From contig CAYFVC010000002.1 of the NCBI GenBank assembly GCA_964346665.1, forward strand, positions 1 to 13,292: DNA of 13,292 nt. Reading direction: 5' to 3'. This DNA is from JAZGEG01 sp964346665. GTDB lineage: Archaea; Aenigmatarchaeota; Aenigmatarchaeia; QMZP01; QMZT01. The notes beneath the pieces were generated by a model, which was not told the DNA's origin, made no database searches, and worked only from the letters and a program-made list of their open reading frames with translations. The stretch's first letter is position 1; the number at the start of each line of letters is the position of its first letter. Shown here one piece after another: positions 1 to 5,557 of the stretch. The position numbers and the translations under genes were made by a program.

Positions 1-7
1 AACCTTT

Positions 8-132
8 AGCCCTGTAGTGTAGCGGCCAAGCATGTCGGGCCTTGGAACACTATTCCAAAGCTTTGAGCGGATCGAAAATTCCGCTGTGAAAGAGGAAACC
101 CGGCGACGGCGGTTCGAATCCGCCCGGGGCTA
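8..132 (+). tRNA. tRNA-Gln (anticodon UUG) with a 52-nt intron
   Basis: The acceptor stem is 8-14 with 125-131 (seven pairs including one G-U), with discriminator A132 and no encoded CCA. The D-arm is 17-20/30-33 with a loop of the A-G...G-G...A-A type. The anticodon stem is 35-39/99-103, the T-stem 108-112/120-124, and the T-loop TTCGAAT. The loop read across the splice is C-C-T-T-G-G-A, giving anticodon TTG at 42-44 and Gln identity; the A1-U72 end is also typical of archaeal tRNA-Gln. A 4-bp helix (40-43 with 92-95) and the 3-nt bulge 96-98 form half of a bulge-helix-bulge. They place the intron at 46-97, the canonical 37/38 site, leaving exons 8-45 and 98-132. The oddity is C at position 33, where U is nearly universal. 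The spliced tRNA is 73 nt. Confidence 0.93.
46..97 (+). other. tRNA-Gln intron (position 37/38)
   Basis: A 52-nt intron bounded by splice-endonuclease structure. The 3' side has a clear 3-nt AAA bulge (96-98) next to a 4-bp helix formed by 40-43 and 92-95. The 5' side has GGA (44-46), but the next helix is weak, so this may be a relaxed motif. Internally, 66-71 pairs with 80-85 (6 bp) around an 8-nt loop. A competing hairpin (42-47 with 53-58) would mask the anticodon in the precursor. Confidence 0.8.
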
Positions 133-540
133 TTGCCCGTGATAGAATTCGAAAGTTCCCCTCGTGTCCCTCCCCAGACCGCTCACGCTGACCGTCATGT
201 TTAACGGACTCGGGTTCGGGGGTGAATTGTTCCAGTTCGAGCAGTTAATTACGTATCCGATCTCTATTGAATAAACCCTTCCGTGTTCCTCAAGGAGTGA
301 GGCTTTCAGCTCTTCCATCTTGTTCTCGAAACTGTCCTTCGTTTCGTTACAAATATACGTTTTCTTTATCGTTTCGTTCACCGTCTCCAACATGTTGTTC
401 AGGAGCTCGATATCCCTTCTCTGAAAAGGTTCGGAGATTTCGATGGATGAATATTGGAAGAGGGCTTGTTGAATCACGAAAATAAGGCCTATAAGAAATA
501 CAATCGCGACCAAAAACAACTGACCTTTTTTCGAACCCAT
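130..540 (-). CDS. Pilin-like secreted protein with class III signal peptide
   Basis: I place the start at the ATG 538-540, because the protein then begins MGSKKGQ followed by about 18 hydrophobic residues. This is a short basic leader, a K-G-Q cleavage context and a long hydrophobic helix, the arrangement processed by archaeal prepilin peptidases (FlaK/PibD/EppA type). The protein is 136 residues. After the helix comes a charged, probably helical stretch, then a small C-terminal domain with two Cys that could form a disulfide. It has four N-glycosylation sequons (N-E-T twice, N-C-S, N-M-T), fitting an extracellular location. It lies downstream of ftsZ on the same strand. Its TAG stop is read from the last three bases of the tRNA-Gln gene on the opposite strand. 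Which appendage it belongs to is unknown; no assembly ATPase or platform gene is in the window. Confidence 0.75.
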   Translation of the reverse strand: MGSKKGQLFLVAIVFLIGLIFVIQQALFQYSSIEISEPFQRRDIELLNNMLETVNETIKKTYICNETKDSFENKMEELKASLLEEHGRVYSIEIGYVINCSNWNNSPPNPSPLNMTVSVSGLGRDTRGTFEFYHGQ

Positions 541-583
541 AAAAATAATTTGAATGAATGGAATAAAAAAGAAAAGGAATGAA

Positions 584-606
584 TGACGCATACCGCGTAT
601 GCGTCA
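584..606. terminator. 10-bp perfect hairpin between ftsZ and the pilin gene
   Basis: TGACGCATAC (584-593) and GTATGCGTCA (597-606) are perfectly complementary with a 3-nt loop. Read on the minus strand, it lies 38 nt after the ftsZ stop and is followed by a pyrimidine/T-rich run (559-583), as expected for a terminator or 3'-end processing hairpin for ftsZ. It could also be an operator for the pilin gene that starts at 540. Confidence 0.55.
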
Positions 607-620
607 AACGAAATTTTTTG

Positions 621-643
621 AAGTTGGAGGGGTGAAACCAACT
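621..643 (-). promoter_or_regulatory. ftsZ 3' UTR stem-loop complementary to the ftsZ ribosome binding site
   Basis: Immediately after the ftsZ stop the minus-strand transcript reads AGTTGG, then TTTCACCCCT, then CCAACT: a 6-bp stem with a 10-nt loop. The segment TTTCACCCCTCCAA is complementary to the ftsZ leader TTGGAGGGGTGGAAA, with 11 contiguous pairs, one bulged G and three more pairs. The loop therefore displays an anti-Shine-Dalgarno-like sequence. Its function is unproven. Confidence 0.4.
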
Positions 644-644
644 C

Positions 645-1823
645 TTATCTTTGAAGGATTGGTATTCCGAGTTCCTTGTTCACGTCTCTCTCTCCTTCTT
701 CCCTTGCGACAGGCCCTAGGATATAAGGGGATTTAACGCCTGTCACGATCGTTATTACCTTCATTTTACCCTGGTAATTTGGGTCTATCCTTGCGCCCCA
801 TATGACCTGGGCTTCGGGGTCGAGCTGTTTCGATACGTATTCCCCTATCATGTTTACCTCGTTTAGGTTCAGGTCATCTCCTCCTGTCACGTGTATAAGC
901 GCTCCGGTTCCTCCCTGGTAGTCAACCTCAAGCAACGGGTTGCTCATCGCCTTTATTATGCACTCTTCTGCCCGGGTTTTCGTATCCGATTCTCCGAACC
1001 CCACGGTCGCTACGCCTCCCGAGTGCATTATCGCCTTCACGTCTGCGTAGTCTAGGTTCACGAGCGAGGGTTGCGAAATCGTTTCGGTTATCCCCTTTAT
1101 CATGTTCGCGACCAGATCGTCCGCGACCGCGAATGCCTGCTGTAGGGGAAGGTTGCCTGCTATGCTGAGGAGTCGGTCGTTCTCTATCACTATCACCGTG
1201 TCGCAGACCTGTCTCATCTGGTATAGTCCATCTTCTGCTTTGCCCATTCTAGCGCCTTCCACTTTGAACGGCATGGTCACTCCTGCTATAACTATCGCCC
1301 CCATTTCCTTCGCCATCTTCGCTATCACTGGAGTCCCTCCGGTTCCTGTTCCGCCTCCGAGGCCCGTCACTAAATACAGCATGTCTATTCCTTCAAGGAG
1401 TTTTTTCATCTCCCTCTCGTTCTCCTCTACTGCCTTCCTTCCTAGCGTGGGGAATCCTCCTGCCCCTAAACCTTTTGTTAGTTCCCTTCCTACCAGAACC
1501 TTTTCATCCGCCCTGGAGATAGTCAAATGTTTCGCATCCGTGTTGACCGCGATTGTTCTCGCTCCCTTCACTCCGATATCCGATAGTCTCGTAACACAGT
1601 TATTACCTGCACCCCCTATGCCCATAACCAGTATTTTCGCTTTTAGGAGATCCAGGTCAAATTCGTCTTTTATCTTTTTCTCAAACTCTCCTCCGTTTTC
1701 ACATTCCGTTTTCTGTTCCGGTTCAGAACGTGGTATCTGTTCCGGTTTCGAAACTTCCGAATCCTCCTTTTTCGTATCCTCTTCAAATACGTTTTCAAAC
1801 GCCTTCTGTATCAGCGAATCCAT
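645..1823 (-). CDS. ftsZ: Cell division GTPase FtsZ
   Basis: FtsZ is the tubulin-like GTPase that polymerises into the cytokinetic ring at midcell. The 392-residue product shows the tubulin signature GLGGGTGTGG (154-163), an N-terminal nucleotide-binding GIGGAGNN (68-75), and the catalytic T7 loop with D258 and D261 (NLDYAD), so it should be an active GTPase. The core starts near residue 60. The first 60 residues are a charged, probably disordered extension that is longer than usual. The C-terminus ends LGIPILQR. The start is supported by a very strong Shine-Dalgarno (GGAGGGGTG) 5 nt before the ATG. It is transcribed away from the accessory cluster. Three inverted repeats lie upstream and two stem-loops downstream. 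I do not assign it to FtsZ1 or FtsZ2. Confidence 0.97.
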   Translation of the reverse strand: MDSLIQKAFENVFEEDTKKEDSEVSKPEQIPRSEPEQKTECENGGEFEKKIKDEFDLDLLKAKILVMGIGGAGNNCVTRLSDIGVKGARTIAVNTDAKHLTISRADEKVLVGRELTKGLGAGGFPTLGRKAVEENEREMKKLLEGIDMLYLVTGLGGGTGTGGTPVIAKMAKEMGAIVIAGVTMPFKVEGARMGKAEDGLYQMRQVCDTVIVIENDRLLSIAGNLPLQQAFAVADDLVANMIKGITETISQPSLVNLDYADVKAIMHSGGVATVGFGESDTKTRAEECIIKAMSNPLLEVDYQGGTGALIHVTGGDDLNLNEVNMIGEYVSKQLDPEAQVIWGARIDPNYQGKMKVITIVTGVKSPYILGPVAREEGERDVNKELGIPILQR

Positions 1824-1857
1824 ATTTCCACCCCTCCAATTTTTACTTCGAATTCCT

Positions 1858-1897
1858 ATACTGGAAAGAATGTTTTCGAATAGTTGTTTTCCAGTAT
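1858..1897. repeat. 10-bp inverted repeat in the ftsZ leader/promoter region
   Basis: ATACTGGAAA (1858-1867) and TTTCCAGTAT (1888-1897) are exact reverse complements separated by 20 nt. On the minus strand this lies 34-74 nt upstream of the ftsZ start. It could form a leader stem-loop or be a dyad binding site for a regulator. Confidence 0.6.
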
Positions 1898-1986
1898 CGA
1901 AATGTTTTTATTTACTCTTTCCAAATATTTTTTACAAAAGTAGTTTATACTCAAAAGTAAACTTAAGAACCAGATTCGCTTTAAAC

Positions 1987-2009
1987 CCAATTCATCCCCA
2001 ATGAATTGG
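1987..2009. repeat. 9-bp perfect hairpin, CCCCA loop
   Basis: CCAATTCAT (1987-1995) and ATGAATTGG (2001-2009) are exact reverse complements around the loop CCCCA. It forms a tandem pair with the hairpin 7 nt to the right. Confidence 0.7.
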
Positions 2010-2016
2010 ACTTTGT

Positions 2017-2036
2017 GCAACTTTCCCCAAAGTTGC
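2017..2036. repeat. 8-bp perfect hairpin, CCCC loop
   Basis: GCAACTTT (2017-2024) and AAAGTTGC (2029-2036) are exact reverse complements around the loop CCCC. With the preceding hairpin it makes two stems of unrelated sequence but near-identical loops, GGGG-type when read on the minus (ftsZ) strand. Confidence 0.7.
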
Positions 2037-2217
2037 TCTGTATCCTTTTTCTACACCGTTTAAAATTCTAACATTTATTATTTCCGTTTTGGATATATAA
2101 AGTTTTCCTGTTTCCTTTCGCCAAACGGAGAGTTTTCCGGTCTTTTCAGCCCTGGAATCGAACAGTGTTTTTCCCCCAAAATATCGCCTCCATATATCGA
2201 AAAACACCCATCGAAAG

Positions 2218-2229
2218 CTTTATAAATAG
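2218..2229 (+). promoter_or_regulatory. TATA-box promoter of the metalloprotease operon
   Basis: The sequence CTTTATAAATAG preceded by a purine-rich CGAAAG element (BRE-like) matches an archaeal core promoter. Transcription would begin about 25 nt downstream near 2250, giving a leader of roughly 30 nt. The same 12-mer, with nearly the same distance to the start codon, stands before the minus-strand gene at 5405. Confidence 0.65.
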
Positions 2230-2280
2230 GTAAATTAATTACTTATTAGAGATAACAAGTTAGAAGATAAAAGATTAAGG

Positions 2281-2760
2281 GTGTTCGAGGTGAACGTTGA
2301 AAAAATAAAGCCCGCTGAAAGAAGGAAGAAGAATTATATAGATGATGTTTTTGTAGATCCTGCAATATCCATGAATGCTATGAAAAGTTATGTTAACGAA
2401 AGTCCTGCTTATAATGCTATAGAATGGCTAAAAAAACTAGTCGGATGGTTTAAGGGTTCTAACGAAGAAGCAGGAGAATATCTTGGTAAAACAGTTATTG
2501 ATGACAAAGAAGTTGGTCTGGCAGACAGCGATTATATTGGAAACCTATTGGGAAAGAAAGCTAGGAAGGTCAATCTGGGAGCATCTGATAAGTTAACAGG
2601 CAATATAGTCTTGAACCCTTACTCATATTTATATGGTTACCCTATCGAGGAAGTACTCGGTCACGAGTTGGAACACCTAAAGAATCCGCATGCCGGTGAA
2701 TGGAAAGCGGATATGGCAGGAAGAGAATACGCTTTAAAAAGATTAGGAGTGTTCAATTAA
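2281..2760 (+). CDS. Small HExxH zinc metalloprotease-like protein
   Basis: This 159-residue soluble protein has a zincin motif near its C-terminus: H128-E-L-E-H132, followed eight residues later by E140, then A143-D144. HExxH plus a downstream E-x-x-A-D is the layout of gluzincins of the M48 type. The whole catalytic unit fits in about 40 residues, so this is a minimal version without the usual membrane segments. The N-terminal 110 residues are basic then mixed, with no signal peptide or TM helix, so it is probably cytoplasmic. The GTG at 2281 has no clear ribosome binding site. A GTG at 2290 would be preceded by AGGGTG at a good distance and is a real alternative. The gene leads an operon with the 335-residue orphan 11 nt downstream. 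Substrate unknown; proteolysis is inferred only from the motif. Confidence 0.75.
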   Translation: MFEVNVEKIKPAERRKKNYIDDVFVDPAISMNAMKSYVNESPAYNAIEWLKKLVGWFKGSNEEAGEYLGKTVIDDKEVGLADSDYIGNLLGKKARKVNLGASDKLTGNIVLNPYSYLYGYPIEEVLGHELEHLKNPHAGEWKADMAGREYALKRLGVFN

Positions 2761-2771
2761 AGGTGAATTAG

Positions 2772-3779
2772 ATGAAAAAGTATCTCACATCTGACGGAAG
2801 GAGCGGAGGAGTTGACGGTAAATACCAGACTGCAAAAATAGACTACAAACTCTTGAAAGATACGCAAAATGCTTATTTGATGAACGAAGCAGAGCAAAAC
2901 GGTCAAAAAGACAAACCCGGAAGATTGGGATATTTGGCACGCGCAGCATGTGATGCAATAGGACAGACAGTTTTTGAAGATGTACTACCTTACTTGCCTG
3001 ACACCGGACCTCTTAATCGTTTATTTAATTTGTATAAAACCGCAATATACAAAGTATTCAGAGCGCGTAAGCATGATCATGCCCAAGAAGCGTTGGAAAA
3101 TAATATACCAATAGCAAAAGAGTTCTTTCAAAATATATGGTCAGTTGGAAACTTCGGACGTGGATTAGTTAAGATAAAATCACTTTACACAGTAAAACCT
3201 ATTGGAATTGACAAAGAAAACCCAATATATTTAGAACTCACAGATGACGAAGCCGTCACTTTACTCCCACTGTTAAAGAACTTGGGAAAAGCAGCATTAC
3301 AAAATGAATCGGCAGCGAAATCTATAGAAGCTCAATATGTAAGAGGAAGGTTGAAAAAAGGTGAAAATGAAGAATCCACTCTTGCTGGTGTTTATTCAGA
3401 AATAACTGACAGGAACTTAAAAGAGAAGGGCATAGTCGATCCAACAACTTTTCAAGCTATACTTATGCCCGGTGATTTGTGGCTGACTGGTATGAAGGGT
3501 CAAAGGAACGTTATATATTCATCTCCTTTGGAAGGCATAGAAATAGTCAAGTATGGTAAGGCAAAGCCCAAAGACCATTTATTTTATCGTGGAGAGCAGG
3601 ACTTAAAATTCACTTTGACCGGTCTTGCGTATAAATTTATTAACATACATGACTTCAGCCCAATAGCCGCACAGAGTATAGTAGAGGACCAGATGGAACA
3701 CGCAATAAAGTCAACACACAGGCGTATGGGCACGACGAGAGCCGACGGTATAGAGAACCCAATTGTAGGAATGATATAA
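2772..3779 (+). CDS. Uncharacterised 335-residue protein
   Basis: I do not recognise this family. The protein is soluble-looking, 335 residues, slightly basic, with no signal peptide and no membrane helix. Residues about 50-130 look helical; the middle is mixed charged, and the C-terminal third looks mixed. The start is secure: AGGTGA sits 5 nt before the ATG. It lies 11 nt after the metalloprotease gene and shares its promoter, so it could be a partner or substrate (inference). Base composition is visibly AT-richer than in ftsZ or serS, and it uses many ATA and AGA codons, which hints at a different history. No catalytic signature is evident. Confidence 0.8.
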   Translation: MKKYLTSDGRSGGVDGKYQTAKIDYKLLKDTQNAYLMNEAEQNGQKDKPGRLGYLARAACDAIGQTVFEDVLPYLPDTGPLNRLFNLYKTAIYKVFRARKHDHAQEALENNIPIAKEFFQNIWSVGNFGRGLVKIKSLYTVKPIGIDKENPIYLELTDDEAVTLLPLLKNLGKAALQNESAAKSIEAQYVRGRLKKGENEESTLAGVYSEITDRNLKEKGIVDPTTFQAILMPGDLWLTGMKGQRNVIYSSPLEGIEIVKYGKAKPKDHLFYRGEQDLKFTLTGLAYKFINIHDFSPIAAQSIVEDQMEHAIKSTHRRMGTTRADGIENPIVGMI

Positions 3780-3800
3780 GTTTAGTAAAACCTTAATCCC

Positions 3801-3810
3801 ATAAATTTAA
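3801..3810 (+). promoter_or_regulatory. TATA-like element for the membrane-protein pair
   Basis: ATAAATTTAA is centred about 29 nt before the ATG at 3834, the spacing expected for a leaderless archaeal transcript. There is no Shine-Dalgarno before 3834, which fits. Confidence 0.45.
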
Positions 3811-3833
3811 ACGTATGGGGACAATAGATAATT

Positions 3834-4520
3834 ATGGTGGATATCTTTCAGATATTGGTTGATATATTCAAGATAAACCAGAATTACGTAAACCAATACG
3901 CTGTCCAGGGTCCGCTATACCAGATTTTCTATCTTTTCTTTTTTCCTTCTCTTTTCATCATAGTCTTGATATTCATCCTTTCGAGAATAGTAATGCCCGA
4001 ACATAAAGGTTTGAGGTTGTTAATAGCTTTGGCCGTTTACGCATTCATAATACTTCAAGGGTGGTATAATTGGTTTATTTTTCTCAGTCCCTATTGGTTA
4101 ATAATTTTGATAATATTAGGCTTTATCTGGCTGATAATAGGCAGAAGATCAGGAGAAGTGAAAGGCAAAACGATCGGGGGAAAAGCGGGCGCAGGCGGCG
4201 GACTTTTCGGTGATATTAAAAAGAGGCTGAAAGGACAGATTACAGGCGAGTTCAAAGACAGAGAACGGATGATAATGTCAATGCTAGATCAGATAGAAAA
4301 AGCTGAGAAAATAGCTGGGGGGAATCCTGAAGACATGGACAACATCCTTGGAGGTGGTGGTGGAGCCATGATAATGATGGCCAGGATAAACCAGCTGATA
4401 TTGGATCTCAGACGGGACGGAGCTGTTATGGGATTCCCAGAAGGCAGGATCAAAAAATTGATAGATAAATATAATGATGTTGCACATAAACTAGGAGCGA
4501 AGACGATAGCAACGAAGTGA
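3834..4520 (+). CDS. Three-TM membrane protein with cytoplasmic coiled-coil tail
   Basis: The family is not recognised by name. The 228-residue protein has an N-terminal amphipathic segment, hydrophobic helices at about 29-52, 59-78 and 85-103, a basic Gly-rich linker (103-125), and a charged helical tail (125-228) broken by a five-glycine run (173-177). The helix block follows the pattern P...(hydrophobic helix)...[K/R]-G...hydrophobic...S/L-P-Y...I-W seen in the two other membrane proteins at 4520 and 5558. That suggests common descent, with an added tail here. The positive linker implies that the tail is cytoplasmic. The tail could be an assembly or scaffold domain (inference). The stop overlaps the next start by 1 nt (TGATG), indicating translational coupling. 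Confidence 0.85.
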   Translation: MVDIFQILVDIFKINQNYVNQYAVQGPLYQIFYLFFFPSLFIIVLIFILSRIVMPEHKGLRLLIALAVYAFIILQGWYNWFIFLSPYWLIILIILGFIWLIIGRRSGEVKGKTIGGKAGAGGGLFGDIKKRLKGQITGEFKDRERMIMSMLDQIEKAEKIAGGNPEDMDNILGGGGGAMIMMARINQLILDLRRDGAVMGFPEGRIKKLIDKYNDVAHKLGAKTIATK

Positions 4521-4975
4521 TGTTTATGAATGGTTTCCTTTCTCTAGATATTCTCCTTCCATTCTTCCTAGTGCTTGCGATCATTTACGGGGCGCTGGAG
4601 GTTTCGAAGGTATTCGACAACCGCGCGGTCAAGGGGATAATAGCGGTTGTGTTCGCCTTCTTTGCGATAATGAATGCGCAAGTCGTTTCCTTCATAAACA
4701 CTATCCTCCCTTATGCAGCGGGATTCTTCGTGATTCTGTTCCTTATATGGATAGTGCTCAAGCCCTTCAGGGGGAAGGGAGTCGGAGGAGGGGACGCGAC
4801 TGTATTGATCGTTATCCTCGTTCTCGTTTTGATCCTGCTTGCAAGGTTAGGTTCTACTGGATATATACCAGGGTATACGTTCCTCTCAGACCCGAACTTT
4901 CTCTGGCTGATCGGGATAATAGTCGTGCTTGTGATAATCTGGAAGGCTTATAAAATGGGGAAAACAGAAAGATAA
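4520..4975 (+). CDS. Five-TM membrane protein, paralogue of the flanking membrane proteins
   Basis: I start at the ATG 4520-4522, which overlaps the previous stop by one base; a GTG at 4517 and an ATG at 4526 are in frame. The 151-residue protein is almost entirely membrane: helices at about 8-27, 38-57, 62-80, 93-108 and 127-143, with a short Gly-rich cytoplasmic loop and a basic C-terminus. The first three helices match the protein at 5558: LPFFLVLAIIYGAL against FPFLLALAIVYGLL, then a basic residue followed by GIIA, then an FF or VF helix. Both also end in a helix introduced by an aromatic residue. No pore, enzyme or transporter signature is visible. It is encoded with the tailed protein at 3834, so the two probably act together. 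Function unknown. Confidence 0.85.
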   Translation: MFMNGFLSLDILLPFFLVLAIIYGALEVSKVFDNRAVKGIIAVVFAFFAIMNAQVVSFINTILPYAAGFFVILFLIWIVLKPFRGKGVGGGDATVLIVILVLVLILLARLGSTGYIPGYTFLSDPNFLWLIGIIVVLVIIWKAYKMGKTER

Positions 4976-4982
4976 GGTTCTA

Positions 4983-5405
4983 TCAAAGAAGTTCTTGGAC
5001 GTACGGTTTCCAGTCTTCACAACCCATTAATTTTTTCAAATTCTCTTTGTACCCTTTTTCATTTTCCAATTTTTTAAGTGCACTAAGATAATCAGCACCT
5101 GAAAGTAGCCCAACGTTTATTCCCATTTTCTCATCCTTTTTTTGAGGTATTGCCCCGTGGGTTATAAGGAGATTATTTGCTGCTTCTAAATTCTTTGATA
5201 CAGCGTAAACTTTATCACCTATTCTCATGGGAATAAATCCGTATTTACCAAGTTCTCCAGTTTCTATTATCTTTTCCCAGTTTTCCACGAGAATTCCTTC
5301 TCCTAACAAATATTTTGTGAATAACTGTGTATATGTTTTAAGTTGTTCAATGAATTTTTTGAAATCCTCTTCAGCTACACTTTTTTGAGCCAATTGAGTT
5401 TGCAT
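4983..5405 (-). CDS. Uncharacterised 140-residue soluble protein
   Basis: I do not recognise this family. The protein is 140 residues, without signal peptide or TM segments. The first 55 residues look helical; a short probable beta segment (GFIPMRIGDKVYAVS) follows, then a Lys/Leu-rich helical C-terminus. The start is supported by GGTG about 5 nt upstream of the ATG and a TATA box at 5458-5469. It is the only minus-strand gene inside the accessory cluster and separates two paralogous membrane-protein genes, converging on the first with a 7-nt gap. Its codon use is AT-rich, like the 2281-3779 operon, whose core promoter it shares. It may be an insertion or a regulator of the cluster (inference). 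Confidence 0.75.
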   Translation of the reverse strand: MQTQLAQKSVAEEDFKKFIEQLKTYTQLFTKYLLGEGILVENWEKIIETGELGKYGFIPMRIGDKVYAVSKNLEAANNLLITHGAIPQKKDEKMGINVGLLSGADYLSALKKLENEKGYKENLKKLMGCEDWKPYVQELL

Positions 5406-5457
5406 TACAACACCAATTAAACCTTATCTTAATTTTATTACTTTATAGTAGTTTTTA

Positions 5458-5469
5458 CTATTTATAAAG
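5458..5469 (-). promoter_or_regulatory. TATA-box promoter of the 140-residue orphan
   Basis: On the minus strand the sequence is CTTTATAAATAG, identical over 12 bases to the promoter at 2218-2229. It is 64 nt from the start codon, against 63 nt there. A second TATA-like stretch lies nearer the gene at about 5441-5450. Confidence 0.55.
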
Positions 5470-5527
5470 ATTTCCATTTCTTAAATTATTGAAAGGGGAG
5501 AACGTACCCGTAATAAGGAAGATACGC

Positions 5528-5538
5528 TTTTATAAAAG
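5528..5538 (+). promoter_or_regulatory. TATA-box promoter for the 5558 membrane protein
   Basis: TTTTATAAAAG is centred about 25 nt before the ATG at 5558. No Shine-Dalgarno is present, so the transcript is probably leaderless. It is back to back with the promoter at 5458-5469. Confidence 0.6.
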
Positions 5539-5557
5539 TTATGCATAATAAATTAAT

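Larger units (their letters stand above)
1824..2280. other. Intergenic region between divergent ftsZ and the metalloprotease operon
   Basis: This 457-bp AT-rich stretch is the largest gene-free region. From left to right it holds the ftsZ Shine-Dalgarno (around 1831-1838), a 10-bp inverted repeat (1858-1897), two tandem perfect hairpins with C-rich loops (1987-2009 and 2017-2036), and a direct repeat of AGTTTTCC at 2101 and 2131, exactly 30 bp apart. It ends with the TATA promoter at 2218-2229 for the rightward operon. A 71-codon GTG-started minus-strand reading frame (1992-2207) crosses the hairpins. It has no convincing ribosome binding site and I do not call it a gene. Confidence 0.6.

Noticed and set aside
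541..591. 17-residue longer start of the pilin-like protein
   Set aside because: It would put a second hydrophobic stretch before the class III leader; MGSKKGQ is the expected N-terminus.
1102..2004. 300-codon plus-strand open frame opposite ftsZ
   Set aside because: It is antisense to a clear FtsZ; the translation is Ser/Pro/Phe-rich, typical of a shadow frame, and resembles no family.
2101..2142. Direct repeat of AGTTTTCC 30 bp apart
   Set aside because: Only about 10 bases with one mismatch in AT-rich DNA; too short to call a regulatory repeat by itself.
1992..2207. 71-codon minus-strand frame (GTG start) between ftsZ and the metalloprotease
   Set aside because: Plausible composition, but no ribosome binding site, its TATA is too close to the start, and its 3' end is formed by the two hairpins. 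The sequence repeats T-G-K-L because of the 30-bp direct repeat. Left unannotated.
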